This document shows positions 1 through 11,250 of a stretch of DNA of 64,000 bases, piece after piece. Under the pieces are notes generated by a model, which was not told the DNA's origin, did no database searches, and saw nothing but the letters and a program-made list of their open reading frames with translations. The position numbers and the translations under genes were made by a program. The stretch spans positions 481,552 to 545,551 of the forward strand of contig CAUYUJ010017826.1 in NCBI GenBank assembly GCA_963575745.1. The letters are read 5' to 3'. This DNA is from Prorocentrum cordatum (lineage: Eukaryota; Sar; Dinophyceae; Prorocentrales; Prorocentraceae). Position 1 is the first letter of the stretch. Every line of letters starts with the position of its first letter.

Positions 1-332
1 TTGGACCCTGACCCCGCGGATCTGCGTGAGGGGTGGCACCGAATTTCAGAAATGTGGCAAATCCCCTGTGTTTTTGGACCCTGACCCCGCGGATCTGCGT
101 GAGGGGTGGCACCGAATTTCAGAAATGTGGCAAATCCCTTGTGTTTTTGGACCCTGACCCCGCGGATCTGCGTGAGGGGTGGCACCGAATTTCAGAAATG
201 TGGCAAATCCCATGTGTTTTTGGACCCTGACCCCGCGGATCTGCGTGAGGGGTGGCACCGAATTTCAGAAATGTGGCAAATCCCATGTGTTTTTGGACCC
301 TGACCCCGCGGATCTGCGTGAGGAGTGTCGAT
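1..332. repeat. 73-bp tandem repeat, about 4.5 copies
   Basis: The unit begins GACCCTGACCCCGCGGATCT and repeats every 73 bases with very few differences (for example CCCCTG, CCCTTG or CCCATG before TGTTTTTGG). The array is already running at the first base, so it extends beyond the left edge. The last copy diverges after about 325. Because 73 is not a multiple of 3, each unit reads a different frame and the same short peptide recurs in staggered frames. That is a repeat artefact, not a gene. Confidence 0.97.
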
Positions 333-1490
333 TTCGAGCCCCCCCAGCAATTCAGACAACGCGCCCAGGGGGTGCTAAAAAATCTGGTTTGGGCCTCCCT
401 CCCCTCGCGCGGTCAATCAACTAGTTACAGTAACCAGCAAGAAGCAGAACTGTAACACTGGAAACTACAAACTACAACTGGTACAGGAGACTGCGAATCA
501 CGGGCCTACAGCCTGGTGGCCCCACAAGGGGGCCGGCGGATTGTTTCTGATTGTGCATGATGGTGCCTTGTGGGTTTCTCAGAGTCTGGGGTTTGACCCA
601 GCTCTGCTTCAGTCAGGGAAGGACTTTTCGGTTTCGCAGACAGCAGCAGCAGCAGCGGCAGCAACGATGGTGGCAGTAGTAGCGGGACGTGGGCGTCAGC
701 CACGGAAGAGATGGAGTACAATGGGACATGGGCATCGCGTGATTACGAGAATGGCATGCGAGGGGTGGCCGGCGAAAGAGGCAGAACACCTGAGCAGCCA
801 AGGTGGCGCCATGCGGCTGGACGACCCCAAGAAGGTGCTCAGGAAGCACTTGAAGGCGGCGCGACAAGCGATGGCGCATGTTGCCTTCCAAGGGCTGGGA
901 CTCAATCTCTCACAGCAGTTGTGACAGCTTGTTCTGCCAGCCAGACAATATTATATCGACTGGTAGAAATTGCACTGACTAGAATTTGCCGCAGGGGTTG
1001 GCCGGGAGGGCTGGCCAGGGCTGACAGGCGGGTTCGCAAGAGAGTAGGCTGGGGCTGACCAGAGAGTTGCCCGCCGTAACTCTTCGCTCTGTCGGTCGCT
1101 CTTCCCCTGCCGTGCAGCAGACCGTTTTTTTTGGAATCGGCGATAAACCGGGTTATCCGTGGGGCGGGGAGGAGGGGGCCAGCCGTTAACCTGACTTTCG
1201 CGCTGTGGGCAGCCCTGCATATGCCCGCGCCCCTCCACCCAGGACCTGCACAATCGGCAAGGTTTGGTTATCCTGGGGGGGGAGGGGAGGGGCAAACCCG
1301 ATAACCCGGGTTATCGCCGGACCCTAAACATTACCCTGGCGACGTACCCAACCCCTGCGCAATGCGGGGCATGAGTAGATTGGGAGTCGTTATACGGAGG
1401 TGATGACGTGACATGGGCGTATATATTTCTGCGAGCGGCATTCGTGAGGCTCGCAACCCCCCAAGGATTGCGATGTCCCGCTCAGATCTG
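333..1490. other. Spacer without a supported gene; perfect 18-bp palindrome at 1299-1316
   Basis: No recognisable gene. An open frame at 541-924 (127 aa, with an alanine run from a GCA/GCG tract) has no recognisable domain and I do not call it. Bases 1299-1316 are a perfect palindrome, CGATAACCCGGGTTATCG. A diverged relative of one arm lies at about 1138-1159 and another at about 1261, suggesting decayed inverted copies of a short element. Confidence 0.6.
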
Positions 1491-3435
1491 CCTGGTGCCT
1501 CGCTCCGCTGGACCCACCAGCAGCCCTCGAAAGTGGCGACAGTTTCGCAGATCGCAGCCCCCCAGGGACGGCGAGGTCCAGCTCAGATCCGCGCGGTGCC
1601 TAACTCCGCAGGACCCACCAGCAGCCCTCGAAAGTGGCGACAGTTCCGCAGATCGCAGCCCCCCAGGGACGGCGATGTCCCGCTCAGGCCCGCGCGGTGC
1701 CTCACCCCGCAGGACCCACCAGCAGCCGCGCGGTGCCTCACTCCGCAGGACCCACCAGCAGACCTCGAAAGTGGCGAGAGTTTCGCAGATCGCAGCCCCC
1801 CAGGGACGGCGAGGTCCCTCTCACATCCGCGCGGTGCCTCACTCCGCAGGACCCACCAGCAGCCCTCGAAAGTGGCGACAGCTTCGCAATCGCAGCCCCT
1901 CAGGAACGGCGGGGTCCCGCTCAGGTCCGCGCGGTGCCTCACTCCGCTGGACCCACCAGCAGCCCTCGAAAGTGGCGACAGTTTCGCAGATCGCAGCCCC
2001 TCAGGGACGGCGAGGTCCCGCTCAGGTCCGCGCGGTGCCTCACTCCGCAGGACCCACCAGCCGCCCTCGAAAGTGGCGACAGATTCGCAGATCGCACCCC
2101 CCCAGGGACGGCGAGGTCCCGCTCAGGTCCGCGCGGTGCCTCACTCCGCAGGACCCACCAGCCGCCCTCGAAAGTGGCGAGAGTTTCGCAGATCGCACCC
2201 CCCCAGGGACGGCGAGGTCCCGCTCAGGTCCGCGCGGTGCCTCACTCCGCAGGACCCACCAGCAGCCCTCGAAAGTGGCGACAGTTTCGCAGATCGCAGC
2301 CCCCCAGGGACGGCGAGGTCCCTCTCACATCCGCGCGGTGCCTCACTCCGCAGGACCCACCAGCAGCCCTCGAAAGTGGCGACGGTTTCGCAGATCGCAG
2401 CCGCCCAGGCACGGCGAGGTTCGGCGCAGGTCCGCGCGGTGCCTCACTTCGCAGGACTCACCAGCAGCCGTCGAAAGTGGCGACAGTTCCGCAGATCGCA
2501 CCCCCCCAGGGACGGCGAGGTCCTGTTCATGTCCGCGCGGTGCCTCACTGCGCGGGGCCCACCAACAGCCCTCGAAAGTGGCGACAGTTCCGCAGATCGC
2601 AGCCCCCCAGGGACGGCGAGGTCCCGCTCAGGTCAGCGCGGTGCTTCACTCTGCAGGACCCACCAGCAGCCCTCGAAAGTGGCGACAGTTTCGCAGATCG
2701 CAGCCCCCCGGGGGGCGGCGAGGTCCCGCTCAGGTCCGCGCGGTGCCTCACCCCGCAGGACCCACCAGCAGCCCTCGAAAGTGGCGACCGTTTCGCAGAT
2801 CGCAGCCCCCCAGGGACGGCGAGGTCCCGCTCAGGTCCGCGCTGCGCCTCGCTCCGCAGGACCCACTTGCAGCCCTCGAAAGTGGCGACGGTTTCGCAGA
2901 TCGCAGCCCCCCCCAGGGACGGCGAGGTCCTGTTTGGATCCGCGGTGAGTGCCCTCTCTGCTGGCCTCCCCAGCAACCTTCAAAAATGGCGGCAGTTTCG
3001 CAGATCGCAGCCCCCCAGGGATGGCGAGGTCCTGTTTGGATCTGCGGTGAGTACCCTCTCTGCTGGCCTCTCCAGTAGCCCTCGAAAGTGGCGACAGTTT
3101 CGCAGATCGCAGCCCCCCAGGGACGGCGAGGTCCCGTTTGGATCCGCGGTGAGTGCCCTCTCTGCTGGCCTCCCCAGCAGCCTTCGAAAGTGGCGACAGT
3201 TTCGCAGATCGCAGCCCCCCAGGGGCGGCGAGGTCTCGTTTGGATCCGCGGTGAGTGCCCTCTCTGCTTGCCTCCCAAGCAGCCCTTGAAAGTGGCGACA
3301 ATTGCGCAGATCGCAGCCCCCCAGGGACGGCGAGGTCCCGTTTGGATCCGCGGTGAGTGCCCTCTCTGCTGGCCTCCCCAGCAGCCCTCGAAAGTGGCGA
3401 CAGTTTCACAGATCGCAGCCCCCCAGGGACGGCGA
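1491..3435 (+). repeat. 101-bp tandem array, about 19 copies
   Basis: The unit contains CCCTCGAAAGTGGCGACAG, then TTTCGCAGATCGCAGCCCC, then GGACGGCGAGGTCC. Anchors fall at 1533, 1634, 1771, 1872 and onward, a spacing of about 101 bases with one 36-base partial duplication near 1700-1740. From about 2930 a variant half-unit (GGATCCGCGGTGAGTGCCCT) replaces the second half. The unit has almost no stop codons in any plus-strand frame, and since 101 is not divisible by 3 the frames rotate from copy to copy. Three overlapping open frames of more than 500 codons result; they are not evidence for a protein. The same family recurs in inverse orientation at 34010-35320. Confidence 0.95.
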
Positions 3436-3657
3436 GAGGAGACAAGAGGGAGGCGGGAGGCGGGAGGCGGGAGAAGGACGCGACCACACCCGTCTATTCA
3501 AAACGAATACCAACCAAGGAGGGTTGGGAAAAACAGTCTCCAGGGTTCCACGCCGAGGCGCTGGCCAGAGATGCGGCCCCCCCGGGCAGGCCTGGCTGGG
3601 GAACAGCGGGGGCCCTGGCCCGGCGTCGCCGCTCTCGGGGCCCAAAGGGGCCCACGC

Positions 3658-3962
3658 ACTCTCCTCCTCCTCCTCCTCCTCCTTCTCCTCCTCCTCCTCC
3701 TCCTCCTCATCCTCATCCTCCTCATCCTCCTCCCCTCACCCTCCTCCTCCCCCTCCTCCTCCCCCTCCTCCTCCTGCTCCTCCTCCTCCTCCTCCTCCTG
3801 ATCCCCTCTATTCTCCTCCTCCTCGTGCTCCTCCTCCTCCTCCTCCTTCCTCCTCCTCCTCCTCCTCCTCCTCCTCCTCCTCCTCCTCCTCCTCCTCCCC
3901 CTCCTCATCCTCCTCCTCCTCCTCCTCCTCATCCTCATTCTCCTACCCATCTCCCCCTCCTC
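3658..3962. repeat. (TCC)n microsatellite tract
   Basis: About 300 bases of nearly pure CTC/TCC triplets with scattered CAT and CTG interruptions. It follows a short unique spacer (3436-3657). Polyserine, polyleucine and polyproline frames across it are low-complexity artefacts. Confidence 0.95.
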
Positions 3963-4099
3963 CCCCCTCTCCCCTCCCCGCGTGGCGTTCAGGGTGCGTG
4001 TCGCAGCCTTCCTGGTCAGCCTAACCCTCCAGCTGGGCCCCACGGATGCCTGGGCATCACTGGGGGAAGGTTCATCGGGAGGGATGCGGGAGGGGGAGG

Positions 4100-4290
4100 A
4101 TGGAGGGGGGGGGGGGGGGGCAAAGGAGGAGGAGGAGGCGGAGGAGGAGGAGGACGAGGAGGAGGAGTAGGAGGAAAAGGAGGAAAAGGAGGGGGGAGGA
4201 GGGGAAGGAGGAGCGGGAGCAAGAGCAGGCGCATAACCATGAGCAGGAGGAGGAGGCGGAGGAGGGGAACGGAGGGGGATGGCAACGAAG
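4100..4290. repeat. (GGA)n microsatellite tract
   Basis: Purine-rich GGA/GGC triplets, of opposite strand polarity to the TCC tract 140 bases upstream, so the two tracts could pair as a large imperfect hairpin. No gene. Confidence 0.9.
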
Positions 4291-4935
4291 AGGAAGGAAT
4301 CGGATCCAGAAGTGTGACCCGCTTTCTGGCGAGAGCGCCGTTCTGAACGACGGGAGAAAAACCACCGATCCGTACGTGCGGCCATCGCTGCAGCGGGAAC
4401 ACACACACACTTTGAAGGGCCAACTTTATTCCGATAGGTTGCAGCAGCGACACACCATAATCTTGACATCTTCTGCAACGAAACGGCGCGCGGAAGAGGC
4501 GGGAGCCCTGCTGGACTTCGCCATTGGAGAGAGGAGTTTCCATTTCGATTGAGTGCCACCAGTGCGAGAGGCCACGAGGTCCCAACGATGCTGCAAGGCA
4601 CCCGTCCCAGAAATCCCCCTCCCACTCCTCCTCCTCCTCCGCCTCATTCCTCCTCCTCCTCCTCCTCTCAAACCATATCGGCCCGAGCACAAAACCCTTT
4701 TTCCCCCGCGGAGAGGGCGCGTGTTCGCGCCGCCTTGGTGCCGTCCCGTGGCGCTTGGGGGACAACGCAGTCGAGGGTGCAGCCCAGCCCTCCCGCTTTG
4801 GTTGAGCAAGGCCGAGGACCAGTCATGAGCCGTCTCTGGTCGAATTGCCAGCACCGTGGGCGACAGGAATATAACGATAAGCTGATTGAACGAGGCCTGA
4901 CATGTGTGTTGTGGAAAGAAGGTAACTGTGTACAG

Positions 4936-4969
<34 letters not shown>

Positions 4970-4990
4970 AAGGCGCCAAGCTCCGCAGAC
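4291..4990. other. Spacer, no supported gene; (AAG)n at 4940-4973
   Basis: Mixed-composition DNA with no recognised domain. A (TCC)n patch lies at about 4625-4670 and an AAG triplet run at 4940-4973, just upstream of the first recognisable LINE coding sequence. Confidence 0.5.
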
Positions 4991-5262
4991 GAGGGCCATA
5001 ATCCTTTCATGAGCGCTGTACGCAGGTCAGTTCACTTTGCTGATGAGCATGGTGGTCGTGGCAGCGGAGGCGGCGGCTCGCGGCTTTCGGCTCCTGGGAG
5101 CTCACCTCGTGGCTCTGTGGGTAACCAGAAAGCTCACGCAGCAGTAGCATCTCACCTTCAGGCAACGTTCCAGGCAGCGCAATATCCGCATCTTCGGAAA
5201 CGTCTTCAGCTGCAGTTCGAGAAGCTCCAGGTGCAGCAAGCCCCCCTGGGGCCACCAATGTT

Positions 5263-5946
5263 GTGCAGGCCATGCAGCAGGTCGGCGGGGCTTGGAGAGA
5301 TGCCAAGAACCGCCATCAGCAGGCCGTCGCATCAGTATTGAGATTGGGGAAGAACCTTTCAGCAACTAGGGAGAAGGAGGCCAAGCTCGCCAAGTTGGTG
5401 GCCGAGGCCAGCTTGACGATGTCTCAGGCGGCAGCAAAGGTGGCGACGCTCGAAGGGGTTTCGCCTTCTGCACGGGCGGAGGCAGCTCCACGTGTGGAGA
5501 AGAAGCCGTTCGACGCCGTCTGGGGCGAGGAGCTGTTCAACAACGTAGATCAGCTCGAAAGTGAAGAGACTGAACGCGACGCCTTACGTACGTGTTTGGC
5601 TGAGTTGCAGGCGCAGTAGGCTTCCATCACCAGCGGGGCGGATGAGGTATCGCAGCTTGTCGGGCGGGCCAAATCCACCAAGGCGGCCATCGCCGAGCGC
5701 CAGGCCAAGAAGCGTCGTGGCGGAGATGGTGGACTGGCAGCAGGCAGTGGTGGTCCACCAGCAGCGCCAGCCGCCCAGTCGTCAGCGCCAGCTGCAGAGG
5801 CACCTTCGGCGGAGGAGGCCAAGCAGCAGCGGGCGGAGCGGGGGCCCAATATTGCCGCCGAGGCGCAGGAGATCTCGGCCGCGCAGTTTCAGGCGCGGCG
5901 GCAGGCGGATCACTCGGCTCCAGCAGCCGATGCGGCCGCGTCGTGA
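5263..5946 (+). pseudogene. LINE N-terminal coiled-coil region, interrupted by TAG
   Basis: A frame rich in Ala, Gln, Lys and Glu with heptad-like spacing (for example REKEAKLAKLVAEASLTMSQ) is predicted to form a coiled coil. It runs from an ATG at 5263 to a TAG at 5617-5619 and continues in the same frame to a TGA at 5944-5946, so one nonsense mutation splits it. The same pattern continues upstream in another frame (about 5190-5250, RKRLQLQFEKLQVQ), implying a frameshift near 5250. The second half is Ala/Gln-rich and probably disordered. In related LINEs such a segment precedes the endonuclease and may aid nucleic-acid binding or oligomerisation; that role is inferred here. Confidence 0.65.
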
Positions 5947-5991
5947 CAAGGGGCCGCCAGGTCCCACAGCGCGGACTACGAGCAGCGCGCC

Positions 5992-6540
5992 CGCCCTGAG
6001 TTGCCAGAGTTCTGTGCTGTGTTGTTCGGGAACATCACTTCCATGGGCGACGGGGTCTGGGGCTGCGCCCTGGCTAGCTTCAAGGGCGGGATTGTAGATG
6101 TCTTCGCTTTCGCTGAGACTCATGTTTCACGTGCCAATGCGAATCCTTGGTTGAAGAAGGCTCGACGTGCCAATTTCCGGTTGCGTGTGAACCCAGCTCG
6201 GAAAACAGGTCGTGCCGTCTTACTTCAGGGCCGCGACCGTGACGCTGAAGGAGGGGGGTGGATTGCGATGCCTGGTCATAGGCAATCGCACTCGTTAGTC
6301 CATCGGCCCGATCGGGTGCAAGGGTTCCAGTATGCTGATCAGGTTGCTGTAGACGGTTTCGCCGCGGCGCGTATCCATATGTCTGGGTATTCGCATGTGT
6401 TGCTCCTTTTTACGCCTGCACTTCGGTGGGCGCGGCCAGTTCGAACCTCCAGAGGTTTGCCAAACTGGGGCCTTCATGGCCGCGCTGAAACTTCCCTGGT
6501 TACTGGTGGGGGATGTTAATATGTCTGCGGCCGCTCTCGG
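5992..6540 (+). pseudogene. LINE APE-type endonuclease domain (frameshifted)
   Basis: The domain would nick target DNA to prime reverse transcription. The frame beginning near 5992 reads PEFCAVLFGNITSMGD, then FAFAETHVSR, where Glu of ETH is the expected metal-binding residue of the endonuclease/exonuclease/phosphatase fold. After a frameshift, the adjacent frame carries LKLPWLLVGDVNMSAAAL, with the GDVN block (6509-6520) matching the conserved GD-x-N catalytic motif. Both motifs sit in separate frames, so no active enzyme can be made. The C-terminal part of the domain is lost in the decayed stretch before and after the TA tract at 6628. Confidence 0.75.
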
Positions 6541-6627
6541 TAAAGCTGTTTAGGTTTCTCTCGTGTCGGGGGGCGGCCTGTGCAGCCGGGTGCAGAGTGT
6601 GCCTGCGACGCGGGAAAATCTGGCTCA

Positions 6628-6658
6628 TCTATATACATATATATATATATATATATAG
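6628..6658. repeat. (TA)n microsatellite in the LINE
   Basis: An alternating TA run ending in TAGATC inside the LINE, downstream of the endonuclease motif. Sequence on both sides still reads as GC-rich LINE-like DNA. Confidence 0.9.
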
Positions 6659-7289
6659 ATCTCGCAGTCATCAGTGCGGCCGCAGCCCCGTTTCTATGTA
6701 TTTCTTTTTAAGGCCCCGTGGAAAATTCACTGCGGTCGCAGAATTCTGACGAGGTCGTCGGGTGAGCAGTTAGTCCAGCGGGCCCTTCAGCTTCCGGCTA
6801 AGTTGCCGCGGGTCGCCGGGCCCACCGCTCGTCCCGCCGAGGGGTCTAAGTCTCAGGCGGCCAAGGCTCAGCGTAGGCTTAAGGCAGAGGCCATTGCTGA
6901 GCGGCGGTCTCAGCGCCATTCGCAACTTTTTGGAGGTGCTTGGGCTCGCGAGGACAGCGAGCGCAGGGCAGCGCGTGAAGTCAGCGCCCCCGCGGATCTC
7001 GATGTCCTGTCCGAGGCGCCGTCGGAAGGGGGATCCTCGGGCGCGCGAGCTTAACTCTTCCGATGCTCGCGCCTCGGGGTCGCCAGGAGGATGGGATGCG
7101 TCGGCTCCTTCGGGGGGCGATTCCTCGCGTCTCCCCGACGACTCTGGGTCTGGCCGGCCTGGCCTGCGCGGCGCGCCCAGCATGGGCGGGCGATTTCATT
7201 TGCCACAGTATGCCCCGTCTGTCGCTTGGGGTCTTGTTGGCGAAGATCGCACAGCGCCGTCTCAGAGCCTTACAGTCGACTTCCCGCCG

Positions 7290-7900
7290 ATTGTGTTGAG
7301 CCGCCCCCCTTCAGGTATAGATAGGGAGGCCGAACAGAATGTGCCGTTTCACGTGTCCGACGATGCGTGGGTGAATGTTCGCGCTCAGGTTGGGCTCCTG
7401 CCACCGCCGCCGCCTGCTCCTGCCTTTGCTGCCACAGTAGCCGCTCGGCTCGGATCTGGTTCCGTAGGCCCAGCTTCAGCCCTGTATGTATCTTGGGTCA
7501 AGGCTGTGGAGACGGCGGTGTGCGATCATCACGGCATTGCTTCCCTACCAGGTATATCTCGTTCTCGCGGGTATAGATTCGTTGTTCAGAAGGCTCGGGC
7601 GCCACATGGAGCGCGCACCATTCCATATAGCAATATTGTCGCATCTTGGTGGGAACAGCGTTCGGTCGTTTTTGAGCGTATTCAGGGACGCAGGTCGAAG
7701 GGGAATGGGGTTGTCCAGCGAGGGCAGTTGAGAGTTGCCCTCCGTCACCTGTTGGATGAGGCCCCTGATGGGGCCCGCGCAGGGATCAGGTTGGGCTGGG
7801 GACGTCTTGGGCAGCATGGCGCCGGCTCTTGCAAAAGGGTGCTTTGGTTGCAGCCGTCATTTTGCAGAAGTTTATCAAGTCTGCGCAGCGTATAGCAGCG
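7290..7900 (+). pseudogene. LINE linker region between endonuclease and RT
   Basis: A frame runs from about 7290 (PPSGIDREAEQNVPFHVSDD) through a proline-rich LLPPPPPAP segment and on to SWVKAVETAVCDHHG and RHLLDEAPDGARAGIRL. It is the one longish clean frame of the element between the endonuclease and RT. No catalytic motif is expected here. The next conserved block continues in a different frame from about 7829. Confidence 0.5.
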
Positions 7901-8159
7901 CGTTCAAGGCGGCGAGCTCTGCGCGCGTCGCTCGACGATTTCAAAGACTGGTTAGTTGCCGCAGAGGCTGAGGGGCCACTGCGCCGATCTGTTTGCGCCG
8001 ATCCAGTTGTCGGCGGTGAGTTGGTTACAGATTCGGCGGTGTATTGTAATCCTATTGGCGTGGTGGATGAGAACGCAAAGCCTGTCGTCAAGCTGTGGAC
8101 CCCGCACCCTTTGGATGAATATTCAGTCTGCAAGGCGTTTGAAGACGTGCGGGCAGCTG

Positions 8160-8800
8160 CTCTCCTGGAGCCTCTGGAGCCGTTGGAGATAGCGGATATC
8201 CGCGCGGCTGCCCACGCGATGAAACCGCGATCAGGTTTAGGGGTTGACGTTCTCACGCCGGTAGATTCTGAACGTTTTCCCCGGTTTGGCTCTTGAAGAG
8301 CTCCGTGTTTTGTATGCGGTGGTTGAGGGAACTCCGTTTTGGCCCTCTCAGGTTTCTCTGGCCCTCGGGAGACTGTTGCCTAGGAAGTCGGGGGGGGGGC
8401 CGGGTGATCGGAGTTCTGATTATGTGTGCGCGTGTCTGGTCGAAACCCAGGGAGCCGCTCGCGCAGGCATGGGGCCTGGCCAATGAATGAGCCAAGCTGG
8501 GGCGCTGCGGTCAAAGGTAATCGGGCCTTGCAGGGGGCGTTCTCGAAAGTTTTGGAGTATGGGGCGACGGGGGCTTTGGGCTTACCATCGTGGAAAGGCT
8601 TATTAGACGCTGAAGGATTTTACGATTCAATGGAATGGGTGGTGCTTGTTGGGGCAGCCCGTAAGCTGGGCTGTCCGCCCGCTGTTCTGTGCCTTGATTT
8701 GTGGCCCTGCGTGTGTCCCCGCACAGTAGGTCAGAGTGGATCCTGCGCTGAGGCCCTCTGCCCGTCGCGTTCCATCATCCAGGGACTCAGGTCAGGCACG

Positions 8801-8868
<68 letters not shown>

Positions 8869-9140
8869 CTTCTTCTTCCTCCTTTTTTTTTTTCTTCTTC
8901 TTCTTCTTCTTTCCTGCTTCGCGCAGCCGCAGATCTTGGGAGTGTGACGACGGGGGTTTGGATCGACGATTTGTTTCAACTGGCACTGGGATCCAGAGCG
9001 AGTGTTCGTAAGCATCTCTATCGTGGGATTTTGGACACTTGCCGGGGTCTCACCAGCGGGCAGCTTCTCGTGCCACCGAAACCGGTGACTATCTGCTCCC
9101 GTATTCCTGATGCCAAGTTCATTGCCAGTCGGCTGACTTA
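8160..9140 (+). pseudogene. LINE reverse transcriptase domain, split by a poly(T) tract
   Basis: Conserved blocks in order: AAAHAMKPRSGLGVDVLTPVD (about 8205-8265), then WPSQVSLALGRLLPRKSGGG, then VIGVLIMCARVWSK in a second frame. Next come motif A, DAEGFYDSMEW (Asp at 8606), a motif-B-like RSIIQGLRSGTR (8769-8804), and the catalytic double aspartate in WIDDLF (8965-8970). The run of 65 T plus TTC triplets (8804-8920) sits exactly between motif B and motif C, and the frame changes several times. The enzyme would copy its RNA at the nicked target; this copy cannot. Confidence 0.8.
8804..8921. repeat. 65-T homopolymer followed by TTC repeats
   Basis: Bases 8804-8868 are uninterrupted T, followed by CTTCTTCTTCC, another T run and (TTC)n to about 8921. 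The tract interrupts the reverse-transcriptase coding sequence. It could be the complement of a poly(A) tail left by an antisense retroposon, or a local expansion. No body of an inserted element is seen on either side. Confidence 0.95.
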
Positions 9141-9169
9141 AGCAGGACATCCGGTTTTTGCTGTCGCAC

Positions 9170-11090
9170 AGGCGGGTTACTTGGGGACAGACTTGGGGGG
9201 TGGGCGGAGGCATGCACGAGGCAATCGTACACGTCGTGTGGCCAAAGGAGTGGCAATGCAGTCTCGAGTATTGCGATTTGCACGTGCGACTCGCAAGTAT
9301 GCTGCTGCGGCCAAGCCTGAGAGAGCTGGCGCACTTGCGGCCCAGCTTTATGCGCATCAAATCCATGGTGCATTTGGATCTGCAGTGATCAGTTGCCGCC
9401 GTCAGATGGGGCAGCATGTGGTTCTGGCAGAAAGGGTCGTTGCCTCGCGACGCTGTTGGACCTCGGGCCCCCCATGGGATACCCAGCTGTGCATGTTCCT
9501 CGTCTCTGTTTCGAGTTCTGGATGAGGCAATGGATCATGCGGCCACCCCTTCGGGCAGGAGTGCGCAGAGCCTGGCCTCTATTGCTGCAGAAATTTCGGC
9601 AAGTCGCTCCACGGCATCGCTCGCGTCATGTCCGTAGGCCCATGGGGGCGTTTGTTTTCCTTTTTTTATGCTGGAGGCGGGCCGGGGCCCTGTGGGGCCC
9701 GATCATTGGAGGGCCCCGTCTGACTTCCCTGGATATCTTCAGGCCTGGAGGTTCCCTGAGGAGGGTCTTCCGGGTTACGTATTTTGGACTCACCTGAGCT
9801 TGTCGTTCGGGATGTCGCGGCATCTATCCAGTCTAAACTGTGACGCGGCGCTGCGGCGCACTGGTGTGGAGATGGTGCCCATGACGGGATCGACGCCGCG
9901 TCGTTGCGTCTATTCATATCCCAGCTAAAACTGTTCTCGCAGGGGGGGCGCTTGAGTGAGCTGATGACAACGATTGCGGTTGGTGGGATTTGGCCTGGGG
10001 CCCGCATCAAAGCCGAGCTCGATGCCAGCTTCGACGATTTGTGTCCCGGGTGTCGTAAATGTCCTGAGACGGCGTTTCACCGTGCCTGGGGGTGCGGCCT
10101 GCGAGCAATCGCGAGATTTGATTGGCGAAGCTTGCGCTCGAGCAGATGCTCTCCCGGCCTTTTGGCTACGTGGCCTTCTTCCAGCCTCTGCCACTGCGCT
10201 GCCGCAGCCGCCCGATGCGGAAAGCTGGTGGATTTCCGGCTGCAGCGATTTGAGCGCTGGATTGGATCCCTGGGCCGCGGTTAACCCGGGGGCCCGCCCC
10301 TGGTCTTTGGAGATGCCTCGGGGGGAAAAACTTTTGGTGAATGCAGATTTTTACGGATCGGCCTTGCTGTTGTCACATTCGTTTTTTTGTTTCTTCTTCT
10401 TTTCTTGTTATTTGTTGTTGTTTGTTGTTCTTCTTCTTCCTCCGTTGAGTACTCGCGCGTCGGCGTTTGGGCGACTGCCAGGCGTCCGCCAATCTGTGCC
10501 TCGCGGAGAGTTGTTGGCGTTTGAGCTGGCTCTTCGCACGACCGTCGGACATCTATGCAATGTGCAAAGGTTTCTCTGGCGGAAAGTGCGAGGCTCCTGA
10601 CGGTGATGACGCCGACCTTTGGTCGAGAATTTCGAGCCTTCTGATGCAGCGGGCAGGTGAAGTCATTATGTTATTCACCAACTCTCATTTTTCTTGTGCT
10701 GGCATTATCGATCGTGCCATCCTCTCGGCCCTTGTTGCTGGAAGCGCGGTTGCTGATGAGCTTGCGGGCGAGGCGTCGGCCCGCGCCCAGATTCCAGAGG
10801 CGATTCGGCACAAGGTGGTGGTCGAGGAGAAGCGCGTTTGGCAGGTGCGCCACCGCCTGCTGCGAGCGTCCTTGGACGCCATGCAGGCCGAGGAGCGGGT
10901 TGGAGAAGGCAGGAGATCGGGGCCTTCTCGCCCTCCCCCTCGCCCTCCTGCCCCTGCCCTCGTCGCCGCCTTCTCGTCCACGCATCAGTTCGATGAGCCT
11001 CGTAAAAGATGTCAGAAGTGTTTCGGTTCGGCCACTGCGGCCACTCTGAAGGAGTGGCATGGTCTCTTTGTTTCACCCCGACCCCTGTGA
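9170..11090 (+). pseudogene. LINE connection, Cys/His knuckle, RNase H and C-terminus
   Basis: After motif C the frames read AGYLGTDLGGGRRHARGNRT and then ALAAQLYAHQIHGAFGSAV, the connection region seen in dinoflagellate LINEs. A Cys/His cluster (10042-10095) reads CPGCRKCPETAFHRAWGC. The RNase H part includes SVPRGELLAFELALRTTVG (about 10490-10545), where the Glu is the expected catalytic residue, and DADLWSRISSLL further on; RNase H removes the RNA strand after copying. A T-rich patch (10380-10440) and several frameshifts break it. The C-terminal frame at 10680-11090 contains RKRCQKC and ends just before 11100. Confidence 0.65.
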
Positions 11091-11250
11091 CTGAGAAGTA
11101 CTTGGCCCTCCCCCTTGGGGGGCGGCCCCACATCGCGGGGGGTTGGGCTCGCGAGGCGCGCGCCATGATGCTCCAGAGGGTCCATAATGTTTGGTTTTGT
11201 CAGGTTTTTTGGTTTCCATGTTCATGCCTCTATGCGTGAGCTGCCGAAAC

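Larger units (their letters stand above)
5000..11250 (+). mobile_element. Degenerate non-LTR retrotransposon (LINE with APE endonuclease, RT and RNase H)
   Basis: Domains occur in the expected order on the plus strand: a coiled-coil N-terminal region (about 5200-5946), an APE-type endonuclease (about 5992-6540), a long linker (about 7290-7900), reverse transcriptase (about 8160-9140), a connection region (9170-10030), a Cys/His knuckle (10042-10095) and RNase H (about 10280-10700). The C-terminal tail ends near 11090 and contains a CxxC pair (10 aa before a Trp-His-Gly). The reading frame is broken by many frameshifts and stops and by insertion or expansion of a TA tract (6628-6658), a 65-T run (8804-8868) and a T-rich patch (10380-10440). 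It is therefore a dead copy. The sequence style matches LINEs common in dinoflagellate genomes. Exact ends and target duplications were not identified. Confidence 0.85.

Noticed and set aside
541-924. 127-aa frame near the left edge
   Set aside because: No domain or composition support beyond an alanine run; overlapping frames on both strands are equally long.
1408-3289. Open frames of 511-556 codons on the plus strand
   Set aside because: They lie entirely in the 101-bp repeat, occur in all three frames at once and simply rotate through the same peptide; no domain and no codon bias distinct from the other frames.
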